Assembly (NCBI GenBank): GCA_905193725.1
Contig: CAJJPW010000135.1
Location: 1-6,063, forward strand
Source of the DNA: an uncultured Eubacteriales bacterium
GTDB lineage: Bacteria; Bacillota; Clostridia; Christensenellales; Christensenellaceae
Direction: 5' to 3'
Length of the DNA stretch: 6,063 bases
Shown here: one piece after another, positions 1 through 4,589 of the stretch
Position numbering within the stretch: position 1 is the stretch's first letter
Layout of the letters: every line of letters starts with the position of its first letter
Translations under genes and position numbers: made by a program
The notes under the pieces: generated by a model
Seen by the model: the letters and a program-made list of their open reading frames with translations, nothing else
What the model was told of the DNA's origin: nothing
Database searches by the model: none

Positions 1-350
1 CTTAGTTTGTTTTCAATAAACCCAACTGCTATACCAGTTGTGTAGATTGCGGGGACATTTACTTGCTCTAGTAAAAAAGGTATTGCACCAATATGATCTT
101 CATGACCATGGGTGATAAATAATCCAACAATCTTTTTTTCGTTTTGTTTTAAATAAGTGAAGTCAGGAATTACATAATTAACGCCATGTACATCGTCGTC
201 TGCAAATAATATTCCTGCATCCATTATGATGATTTCATCGCCAGATTCAACAACATACATATTCATGCCAACAACACCCAAACCACCAAGTGAATAAACA
301 CGGATATCATTGTTTTGTTTAATGATTTTCTTTTTAGGGTTATCTTTCAT
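1..350 (-). CDS. rnj: Ribonuclease J family metallo-beta-lactamase nuclease, N-terminal part (runs off the left edge)
   Basis: Reading from the ATG at 350-348 leftwards gives about 116 residues starting [15 protein letters not shown] and continuing without a stop to the window edge. Visible family features are a beta-strand with the glycine-rich block [17 protein letters not shown] (about 19-35), the metallo-beta-lactamase motif-1 aspartate in [14 protein letters not shown], the VIPDFTYL block, and the metal-binding motif [10 protein letters not shown] around residue 80. RNase J is a cytoplasmic zinc-dependent 5'-exo/endonuclease for RNA maturation and decay, normally about 550-600 residues, so most of the beta-CASP and C-terminal domains lie outside. 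The basic, lysine-rich start and the GMNMYVVE wording recall Mollicutes or Erysipelotrichia homologues; this is from memory, not a search. Its base composition (about 34% GC) is clearly lower than that of the ATPase gene directly upstream (about 49%). J1 versus J2 cannot be decided. Confidence 0.88.
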   Translation of the reverse strand, partial: MKDNPKKKIIKQNNDIRVYSLGGLGVVGMNMYVVESGDEIIIMDAGILFADDDVHGVNYVIPDFTYLKQNEKKIVGLFITHGHEDHIGAIPFLLEQVNVPAIYTTGIAVGFIENKL

Positions 351-360
351 TTTTTCCTCC
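351..360 (-). promoter_or_regulatory. Ribosome binding site of the RNase J gene, abutting the previous stop codon
   Basis: On the minus strand GGAGG lies 5 nt before the ATG at 350. The preceding ATPase stop codon TAA (363-361) touches its first G, so there is no spare sequence between the two genes. This is also where base composition changes. Confidence 0.8.
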
Positions 361-1872
361 TTAGCTGGCTGCAATCGCCATAATATCCTTTTCTGTCGCC
401 CGTTTTAGTTCTTCGTCTCCTACCTCTCCGACGATCTTTCCTTCCGACATGATCATCAGCCGGTCGGATAGCCCCATGACCTCTGGAAGGTAAGAGGAGA
501 TTAGGATTACCGCTTTCCCGCTTTTCGTAAGAGTCTCAATAATGCCGTATATTTCCTGCTTCGCACCTACATCTACTCCTACCGTAGGCTCATCGAAGAT
601 GAAAATTTCTGGATCCCTGCACAGGAGCTTGCTGACGACTACTTTTTGTTGATTTCCACCCGAGAGGTTTCTGACAAGTTGCCCTGTCCCCGGCGCTTTG
701 ATCCCTACCCGCTTCATAAATTCAGTCGCACGGGAAGCTTCTTTGGCAACGTTGATGATTCCCATGCGACTGATCATATCGTAAGACGACATATTGATAT
801 TGATTTTGATGGGAAGTTCCAGTGCAAGTCCTTCCGTCTGCCTGTCTTCCGGAATCAGTCCGATTGAATTTCTCATTGCCTCTTTTGGGGAGTGGATCGA
901 TACTTCTTTACCGCTGATATAGATCTTTCCACTGTCTGGCGGATGAATTCCAAAAATACATTTCATAATCTCCGACCTTCCCGCGCCAATCAGCCCAAAA
1001 AATCCTAATATCTCCCCTTGCCGAATATGAAAAGAAATATCCTCGAATTCCTTTTTCCTGGTAAGCCCTTCTACACGCAGAAGTTCTTTTCCGGGTTTGA
1101 AATGTTCAATATGATAGATGTTATCTACCGTCCTGCCTACCATCATTTCCACAAGAGAGTTTTTGTCCACTTCTTCTATCTGTTTCGTTCCCACAAATTT
1201 ACCGTCCTTCAGTACGGTGACGCTGTCGCAAATTTCAAAAATTTCCTCCAGTCTGTGAGAAATATAGATAATACTGACGCCCTGACTCTTTAATTCACGG
1301 ATATAGCGGTAGAGCGTTTCCACCTTGTCATTTTCCAACAGGGCTGTGGGTTCATCAAAAATAACTACGCGGATATTGTCATTCAACGATATTTTGCTGA
1401 TCGTAACCATTTCCTGCAAAGCGGCAGATAGACTTCGGATCGGCTGTTTCGGATCGATCTCACTGATCTCAAAGCGTTCCAATACTTTTTGCGACTGGGA
1501 ATAAATCGTCTTCCAGTCCACAAGTCCCACGCTGTTTTTGGGCAATCTGCCCATGAAATAGTTTTCCGCTACGCTCAGTTCCCGCGCAATATTCACATGT
1601 TGGTAGTTTGCATATAGTCCTAGTCTTTTGGCGTCTATCGCGTTTTTAGGCTGCTCCCATTTTCCCTCGCCACTATTTACCAGGATCTCACCGCCATCTG
1701 CCTTCTCAACGCCCATCACGCATTTGATTAAAGTGGATTTCCCTGCGCCATTCTCTCCGACCAGCGCTCTGATTTCTCCCCTCTTTAATTCCATGCTGAT
1801 ATGGTCCAGCGCTTTTACGCCTGGATATCGCTTTGATACATCCTTGATTTTCAATATTACGTTATTATCCAT
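361..1872 (-). CDS. Sugar ABC transporter ATP-binding protein (RbsA/MglA/XylG type, two fused nucleotide-binding domains)
   Basis: A 503-residue cytoplasmic ATPase that would power a CUT2-type sugar importer. Domain 1 has Walker [10 protein letters not shown] (39-47), Q-loop Q91, a degenerate signature LSAALQ (148-153), Walker B VVIFDE (169-174) and H-loop H206. Domain 2 has the family-typical degenerate P-loop GLIGAGRS (293-300), a full signature LSGGNQQK (403-410), Walker B IFIFDE (423-428) and a Ser in place of the H-loop His (ISSYLPEV). The one-weak, one-strong signature pattern is normal for this family. Length and C-terminus are normal, so the gene looks complete. I chose ATG 1872: GGAG lies 8 nt upstream and the protein then begins with the usual strand before KRYPGVKAL. 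The upstream in-frame TTG at 1935 would translate the intercistronic hairpin. It lies 66 bp after the binding-protein gene, an operon arrangement. The expected permease does not follow. The sugar cannot be named. Confidence 0.93.
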   Translation of the reverse strand: MDNNVILKIKDVSKRYPGVKALDHISMELKRGEIRALVGENGAGKSTLIKCVMGVEKADGGEILVNSGEGKWEQPKNAIDAKRLGLYANYQHVNIARELSVAENYFMGRLPKNSVGLVDWKTIYSQSQKVLERFEISEIDPKQPIRSLSAALQEMVTISKISLNDNIRVVIFDEPTALLENDKVETLYRYIRELKSQGVSIIYISHRLEEIFEICDSVTVLKDGKFVGTKQIEEVDKNSLVEMMVGRTVDNIYHIEHFKPGKELLRVEGLTRKKEFEDISFHIRQGEILGFFGLIGAGRSEIMKCIFGIHPPDSGKIYISGKEVSIHSPKEAMRNSIGLIPEDRQTEGLALELPIKININMSSYDMISRMGIINVAKEASRATEFMKRVGIKAPGTGQLVRNLSGGNQQKVVVSKLLCRDPEIFIFDEPTVGVDVGAKQEIYGIIETLTKSGKAVILISSYLPEVMGLSDRLMIMSEGKIVGEVGDEELKRATEKDIMAIAAS

Positions 1873-1880
1873 ATCTGTTT

Positions 1881-1886
1881 CTCCAC
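1881..1886 (-). promoter_or_regulatory. Ribosome binding site deciding the ATPase start
   Basis: Minus-strand GTGGAG, with GGAG ending 8 nt before ATG 1872. It supports this start over the in-frame TTG at 1935, which lies at the base of a hairpin. Confidence 0.75.
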
Positions 1887-1892
1887 TATAAG

Positions 1893-1935
1893 TTGCCCGG
1901 AGGCCCAGCCATAAAGGCCGGAACCCCCCTGGCAA
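1893..1935 (-). promoter_or_regulatory. Intercistronic hairpin between binding protein and ATPase
   Basis: As minus-strand RNA, three stem blocks stack: TTGCC (1935-1931) with GGCAA (1897-1893), GGGGG (1928-1924) with CCTCC (1903-1899) including one G.U, and CCGGCC (1921-1916) with GGCTGG (1910-1905) including one G.U, closed by a TTTAT loop. Small internal loops separate the blocks. The wobble pairs form only in the minus-strand RNA; on the plus strand they would be A.C mismatches. It begins 3 nt after the binding-protein stop codon and has no U-run behind it, so it is not a classical terminator. Such hairpins in binding-protein operons commonly protect the upstream mRNA from 3' decay and keep the lipoprotein more abundant than the ATPase; that role is inferred here. 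Confidence 0.7.
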
Positions 1936-1938
1936 AAT

Positions 1939-3036
1939 TCAGCTGCGTTTGTTCAGCAGCGGATTTATCAGTGCTTTAATTGCGTCTTCATTCATATTTT
2001 CCTTGGTAACCTGCGTGCAGGGAATATTCACAACCTTCTGCATTTCAGCCCCTTCTACTAAAACATTGTATACGTCCATTGTGGCATCATACGCTGTTTT
2101 ATAGGGATCTTGTACAATAATCGCATCCAGATTGCCTACTTCCAGCGCCTCGATCTCCAAATCATCTGAGTCAAGCGCAACGGAAACAACTTGCGAGGCA
2201 ATGTTAGAATTTTTGACTCCAAGTGCAATCCCATCGCCAGAAATATTGTTGGCGCCATAGAAGCCAATCATTTCATCTCCATAAGTGGATATCTGATTTT
2301 CTACATTTGCCTGTGCGTTATTGATGTCGTTTTCATTATAAAGAGTGTCCAGGCATTCGATCTCCGGCGCATTCTCCGCCATATATGCTTTAAACGACTC
2401 TATGCGCACTTCCAGCGAAGGGGTAACCACCGACATATGGATGCCAACCTTTCCTTTTGGTTCGATTTGTTTTTCTTCCATCTTGGCTAGCATTGCTTCC
2501 GCAGCGCTTTCCCCTAGCGCGCTTTGGTCTGACCGAAAATCTGTCCCGTAATATTCTTGATATTCGTCGTCCACAGCCATTCCTAAAAAGTTAACCAGTA
2601 TTCCCTGATTAAAGGCTTCCTGAACCAGTGGAACGGTCGCATCCGGTGTCGTTGTCGCGGTGATGATTGCATCTGGCTGTTTTGCGATGACGTTCTCGAA
2701 GGCCTTTATGTAAGCGTCTGTCTCAGACTCTTGGGCCGGCCCTGCCGTGGAAAAATTAATCGTTACACCATATTCATCCTGAATATCCTGCACTGCATTT
2801 TCCACGCCGATCAGCGTGTATTCCCCCCAGTATTGGGATTCTGTAGATGGCATCAAATAGACTACGTCCAGTGCTTCCGGCGCAGCGCTATCGCTCGGCT
2901 CTTCCCCGGTTGTTTCCGAAGGGGTGCTTGCACTCGCGCTATCAGTGGGCGTTTCTTCTCCACCTGAAGAAGCGCAGCCTGTAAATGCCAACAGACACAC
3001 TAACATAAGAACGAGTAAAAGTCTTGTCTTTTTCAT
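1939..3036 (-). CDS. Sugar-binding lipoprotein of an ABC importer (periplasmic-binding protein type 1, RbsB-like)
   Basis: A 365-residue solute-binding protein. The N-terminus MKKTRLLLVLMLVCLLAF is a lipoprotein signal peptide with lipobox TGC at Cys21; Phe at -3 is less common than Leu but acceptable. Residues about 22-55 are a low-complexity Ser/Thr/Glu/Pro linker, as expected for a surface-anchored Gram-positive lipoprotein. The mature domain has the type-1 periplasmic-binding fold: first strand DVVYLMPSTESQYW, the segment IAKQPDAIITATTTPDATV, ILVNFLGMAVDDEY, GKVGIHMSV, then MIGFYGANNISGDGIALGV and VVSVALDSDDLEIEAL in the second lobe, and the closing IIVQDPYKTAYDA. It resembles ribose, galactose or autoinducer-2 binding proteins, but I cannot name the ligand. 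ATG 3036 has AGGAGG 9 nt upstream. It sits between the regulator's operator array and its ATPase, so regulation by the GntR protein is likely. Confidence 0.92.
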   Translation of the reverse strand: MKKTRLLLVLMLVCLLAFTGCASSGGEETPTDSASASTPSETTGEEPSDSAAPEALDVVYLMPSTESQYWGEYTLIGVENAVQDIQDEYGVTINFSTAGPAQESETDAYIKAFENVIAKQPDAIITATTTPDATVPLVQEAFNQGILVNFLGMAVDDEYQEYYGTDFRSDQSALGESAAEAMLAKMEEKQIEPKGKVGIHMSVVTPSLEVRIESFKAYMAENAPEIECLDTLYNENDINNAQANVENQISTYGDEMIGFYGANNISGDGIALGVKNSNIASQVVSVALDSDDLEIEALEVGNLDAIIVQDPYKTAYDATMDVYNVLVEGAEMQKVVNIPCTQVTKENMNEDAIKALINPLLNKRS

Positions 3037-3045
3037 TTTATAAAA

Positions 3046-3051
3046 CCTCCT
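3046..3051 (-). promoter_or_regulatory. Ribosome binding site of the binding-protein gene
   Basis: Perfect minus-strand AGGAGG, 9 nt before ATG 3036. It is the strongest Shine-Dalgarno match in the window, as expected for the component needed in excess. Confidence 0.85.
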
Positions 3052-3062
3052 GATTTATTTCT

Positions 3063-3085
3063 TTTGGCATATTCTTTATGCCAAA
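3063..3085 (-). promoter_or_regulatory. Perfect 8-bp inverted repeat in the leader of the binding-protein gene
   Basis: Arms TTTGGCAT (plus 3063-3070) and ATGCCAAA (plus 3078-3085) are separated by 7 nt. The element lies 11 nt upstream of the AGGAGG. It could be a 5' mRNA stem or a second operator for a dimeric regulator unrelated to the TATGT-N4-ACATA sites. It has no U-run, so it is not a terminator. Confidence 0.5.
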
Positions 3086-3110
3086 CTATCCTTCAGCTTA
3101 TCATCACGTA

Positions 3111-3136
3111 ATTATGTAGCTATGTTACTACATAAT
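3111..3136. promoter_or_regulatory. Operator O1, probable GntR-regulator site upstream of the binding-protein gene
   Basis: Contains the 14-bp core TATGTTACTACATA (3121-3134), a TATGT-N4-ACATA palindrome, nested in a larger inverted repeat with 9-bp perfect arms ATTATGTAG (3111-3119) and CTACATAAT (3128-3136). The same core stands in front of the regulator gene (4138-4151, opposite orientation), which is why it is assigned to that regulator. It lies 75 bp upstream of the binding-protein start. No convincing -35/-10 pair is visible around it; CATAAT within the site (minus, 3116-3111) is only a weak -10 candidate. Confidence 0.6.
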
Positions 3137-3150
3137 ATCTTAAAAAAAGA
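3113..3150. repeat. 38-bp direct repeat, copy A
   Basis: Identical base for base to 3226-3263. It spans operator O1 and the following ATCTT-A7-GA tract. Copy spacing is 113 bp start to start. A diverged third version begins at 3343, with core TATGTTACTATATA followed by a similar tract. Confidence 0.9.
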
Positions 3151-3220
3151 AATACTCTTTTTCCACGCAATTCTAGGTAAATATATTGTTTTTCCAGAAT
3201 AAACTATGCATACTCGGTAC
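3143..3220 (-). pseudogene. Decayed copy of the 3' end of the GntR regulator gene (remnant 1)
   Basis: On the minus strand the text from GAGTATGCATAGTTTATTC (from 3215) aligns with the regulator's last codons, GAGTACGCAATCGTTCGC (from 3441). ATTTACC-TAGAATTGC then matches CTTTACTGTAGAATTAC, AAAAAGAG matches AAAAAGAG, and the operator follows in both. Allowing one lost base, the reading is EYxIVYSGKTIYL against EYAIVRFRGDRNIF of the intact protein. Several indels and no intact frame mark it as an old remnant. It sits between operators O2 and O1 and has no start region of its own. Alternatively it descends from a related but different UTRA regulator. Confidence 0.6.
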
Positions 3221-3223
3221 GTC

Positions 3224-3247
3224 GCTATGTAGCTATGTTACTACATA
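3224..3247. promoter_or_regulatory. Operator O2, second copy inside the array
   Basis: Core TATGTTACTACATA at 3234-3247, with outer arms TATGTAG (3226-3232) and CTACATA (3241-3247). It is identical to O1 over the 38-bp direct repeat. Its spacing to O1 is 113 bp. Confidence 0.55.
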
Positions 3248-3263
3248 ATATCTTAAAAAAAGA
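3226..3263. repeat. 38-bp direct repeat, copy B
   Basis: Perfect copy of 3113-3150. Such close, identical repeats can recombine and delete or duplicate one 113-bp unit containing one operator. Confidence 0.9.
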
Positions 3264-3330
3264 GAGCTAGTTTTACATATATATCATGTATTTCATGCTA
3301 CGGTTATATGTCCTATCACCAATCAATACA
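3264..3330 (-). pseudogene. Second decayed copy of the 3' end of the GntR regulator gene (remnant 2)
   Basis: Minus-strand GGTGATAGGACATATAACC (from 3320) aligns with GGAGATAGGAACATCTTTAC at the end of the regulator gene, where it encodes GDRNIF. GTAG, a run matching AATTACATATATAA with insertions, CTCTTTTT-AA and the operator follow in the same order. Read in frame it gives GDRTYNR and later a TAA where the intact gene ends. Just upstream GTATTGATT (VLI) may correspond to VRF. It lies between O3 and O2. The homology is by eye; the shared order with remnant 1 and the intact gene makes chance unlikely. Confidence 0.55.
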
Positions 3331-3342
3331 CAATTACATAAT

Positions 3343-3356
3343 TATGTTACTATATA
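3343..3356. promoter_or_regulatory. Operator O3, diverged copy directly downstream of the regulator gene
   Basis: TATGTTACTATATA differs from the O1/O2 core at one position (C to T), which breaks one arm. It starts 109 bp after the O2 core and is followed by a related A-rich tract. It may be a weak or vestigial site. Confidence 0.45.
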
Positions 3357-3363
3357 ATACTTT

Positions 3364-3380
3364 AAAAAGAGACTCTTTTT
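3364..3380 (-). repeat. A/T-rich inverted repeat overlapping the regulator stop codon
   Basis: AAAAAGAG and CTCTTTTT flank a single base, immediately after the TAA at 3381-3379. As RNA it folds to about 7 mostly A-U pairs with a 3-nt loop, too weak for a confident terminator. An equivalent AAAAAGA/TCTTTTT pair with a 5-nt loop occurs at 3144-3162 in the array, so it belongs to the repeated unit. Confidence 0.5.
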
Positions 3381-4119
3381 ATATATGTAATTCTACAGTA
3401 AAGATGTTCCTATCTCCACGGAAGCGAACGATTGCGTACTCAATAGGTGTATTATACTGATTATAGCTAATTGATTTTGAGAGTTGAATCGGTTCTCCCA
3501 CCTGCATATTCAACAGGCGGGCGTCTTCTTCATTCGCCGCCACCGCACTGAGCGTCCGGACAGACCTCGTGATGCGCGTTTCGTCATTTCTATCGAGAAA
3601 CTCGAATAGCCCACATTTTTCCATATCCACGTTCAATATTTCTTTTGCGCGCATCGATAGGTAGTTTTCAGTATAGAGAATTGGCTCTTCATTTGCGAAA
3701 CGCAAACGCATCATTTTAATGACAGGCGCGCCTTGCTCAATTTTCAACTCACCGGCGATCTCATCATCTGCCGTCACCTCACGCAATTCCAATATCTTAG
3801 TTCTCGGCACCATATTTTGCTGTCTGATCAGCTCGTGAGACGCTCTCACGCTCCTGATATACTCCTGGCGAACAGGTGGCTTTTGCACAAATGTTCCCTT
3901 GCTTTTTATGCGCGTAAGATATCCCTCCATAACCAGTTCCGTGATCGCCTGCCGAATTGTCGTCCTGCTGATATCAAAAAGCTGTGCTAATTCTATTTCT
4001 GTCGGAATCGCATCTCCCGGCTTCAATTTGCCTTCATTGATATATTTTAAGATGATACTTTTTAACTGAAAATACAAGGGGATTGGGGTCCCTTTATCAA
4101 TCGTTTCATTTTCGAACAT
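3379..4119 (-). CDS. GntR-family transcriptional regulator, HutC subfamily (winged helix + UTRA effector domain)
   Basis: A 246-residue cytoplasmic DNA-binding regulator of usual HutC length. Residues 14-78 form the winged helix-turn-helix: PLYFQLKSIIL, then LKPGDAIPTEIELAQLF, recognition helix SRTTIRQAI (51-59) and the wing TRIKSKGTFV. Residues about 97-246 form the UTRA ligand-binding domain (IKMMRLRFANEEPI, TENYLS, LFEFLDR, and the closing IEYAIVRFRGDR), which in relatives binds a sugar phosphate, amino acid derivative or similar effector. ATG 4119 is chosen because AGGA lies 7 nt upstream; the in-frame GTG at 4137 has no Shine-Dalgarno sequence and overlaps the operator. The palindrome at 4136-4153, just after a TTGACA promoter, indicates autoregulation. 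The same site upstream of the binding-protein gene points to control of the importer. The effector is unknown. Its 3' end recurs twice, decayed, just downstream. Confidence 0.93.
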   Translation of the reverse strand: MFENETIDKGTPIPLYFQLKSIILKYINEGKLKPGDAIPTEIELAQLFDISRTTIRQAITELVMEGYLTRIKSKGTFVQKPPVRQEYIRSVRASHELIRQQNMVPRTKILELREVTADDEIAGELKIEQGAPVIKMMRLRFANEEPILYTENYLSMRAKEILNVDMEKCGLFEFLDRNDETRITRSVRTLSAVAANEEDARLLNMQVGEPIQLSKSISYNQYNTPIEYAIVRFRGDRNIFTVELHI

Positions 4120-4126
4120 GTCTATT

Positions 4127-4132
4127 TCCTTT
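4127..4132 (-). promoter_or_regulatory. Ribosome binding site deciding the regulator start
   Basis: Minus-strand AAAGGA, with AGGA ending 7 nt before ATG 4119. It is moderate in strength. No such sequence precedes the alternative GTG at 4137. Confidence 0.65.
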
Positions 4133-4135
4133 ATC

Positions 4136-4153
4136 ACTATGTAGTAACATAGT
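4136..4153. promoter_or_regulatory. Operator O4, autoregulatory site of the GntR regulator
   Basis: 18-bp palindrome with perfect 7-bp arms ACTATGT and ACATAGT around AGTA. Its core TATGTAGTAACATA is the reverse complement of the O1/O2 core. It lies just downstream of the predicted transcription start and upstream of the ribosome binding site, a classic blocking position. Confidence 0.7.
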
Positions 4154-4165
4154 TACTTTATTTAA

Positions 4166-4194
4166 AAGGTACCACTTTTCTCTTTTACTGTCAA
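4166..4194 (-). promoter_or_regulatory. Probable sigma-A promoter of the regulator gene
   Basis: A perfect -35 TTGACA (4194-4189), a 17-nt spacer, and a poor -10 TACCTT (4171-4166). Transcription would start near 4159, so O4 would lie in the first bases of the transcript. The weak -10 is the doubtful part. Confidence 0.55.
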
Positions 4195-4393
4195 TATATT
4201 TTAAAGAATTTTTATTTTTGGTTTTTCAGTTCATTCCATAGAGGTCTTCTCCTTTTCCATAGTTTTTTTCTCTATCTATAGAAAAAGAGCGGATAAATGG
4301 GAGCTACTTTTTTCACGAAATCCTATTCAACACTAAAAATTGGATTAAAGTCTTCTCACTCCACAGTAGTTTTTCCAAAGATAGCCCACCGGG

Positions 4394-4407
4394 GTAAAAC
4401 GCTTTCG
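4394..4407. promoter_or_regulatory. Possible catabolite (cre) or LacI-family operator, imperfect
   Basis: GTAAAACGCTTTCG contains the LacI-family core pattern AANCGNTT and matches the inner ten positions of the cre consensus. It lacks the terminal TG and A. It is about 200 bp upstream of the regulator's -35, far for direct repression. Confidence 0.25.
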
Positions 4408-4414
4408 CAAGATG

Positions 4415-4448
4415 AAAATAGGTATCGCAAATGCGGTACCTATTTTTT
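4415..4448 (+). terminator. Intrinsic terminator hairpin, best on the plus strand, possibly bidirectional
   Basis: AAAATAGGTA (4415-4424) pairs with TACCTATTTT (4437-4446), U4425.G4436 is a wobble pair, CGC (4426-4428) pairs with GCG (4433-4435), and the loop is AAAU. The U-run extends to 4448 (six U). On the minus strand the wobble becomes a C.A mismatch and only four U follow, so the plus orientation is better. It may still act bidirectionally to insulate the upstream ATPase gene, which ends at 4590, from the regulator. Confidence 0.7.
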
Positions 4449-4589
4449 ATGCCTATTATTCATCGTTTTAGCTACTATCTTCCCAAAGTTTTAAAAAAAA
4501 TAGAGCCCTGCAAGTCCCCTTCCCTTTGTTCTTTGATATCAGATATTGTGCAGACAAAACCCTCTCATTTGTGTTTACATTCCGCTTCG

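Larger units (their letters stand above)
4195..4589. other. 395-bp gap without a supported gene
   Basis: AT-rich sequence between the end of the upstream ATPase gene and the regulator promoter. It holds the hairpin terminator at 4415-4448, a LacI/CcpA-like core at 4394-4407, and an A8 tract at 4493-4500 that is a U-run for minus-strand transcripts but lacks a convincing stem. A 65-codon plus-strand frame at 4297-4494 runs through the terminator, has no good ribosome binding site and shows no familiar features, so I treat the region as non-coding. A small plus-strand RNA ending at the terminator is possible, but no clear promoter is seen. Confidence 0.6.

Noticed and set aside
1873..1935. In-frame N-terminal extension of the first ATPase from TTG 1935
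   Set aside because: The 21 extra residues are the translation of the intercistronic hairpin. ATG 1872 has a proper ribosome binding site and a family-typical N-terminus.
646..2967. Plus-strand open frames opposite the ATPase and binding-protein genes
   Set aside because: They are antisense shadows of well-supported minus-strand genes, without ribosome binding sites or protein family features.
3037..3160. Defined promoter for the binding-protein gene
   Set aside because: CATAAT and TATTAT are possible -10 boxes, but no -35 with 16-18 nt spacing is visible. Transcription could also continue from the regulator promoter.
3113..3356. CRISPR-like array (repeats separated by about 75 bp)
   Set aside because: Only two perfect repeats and one diverged repeat. 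The spacers are too long and are related to each other and to the end of the regulator gene, and no cas genes are present.
4120..4137. GTG 4137 as start of the GntR regulator
   Set aside because: It overlaps the operator palindrome and has no Shine-Dalgarno sequence. ATG 4119 has AGGA at 7 nt.
4415..4445. T-box element on the minus strand (GGTACCGC)
   Set aside because: The resemblance is limited to the short antiterminator-like string. There is no room for a stem I leader after the gene ending at 4590, and no amino acid gene follows.
4297..4494. 65-codon plus-strand frame in the gap
   Set aside because: Weak ribosome binding site, no recognisable features, and it runs through a strong terminator hairpin.
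4493..4520. Terminator of the second ATPase at the minus-strand U8 tract
   Set aside because: The U-run is clear, but the preceding sequence forms only about four weak pairs.
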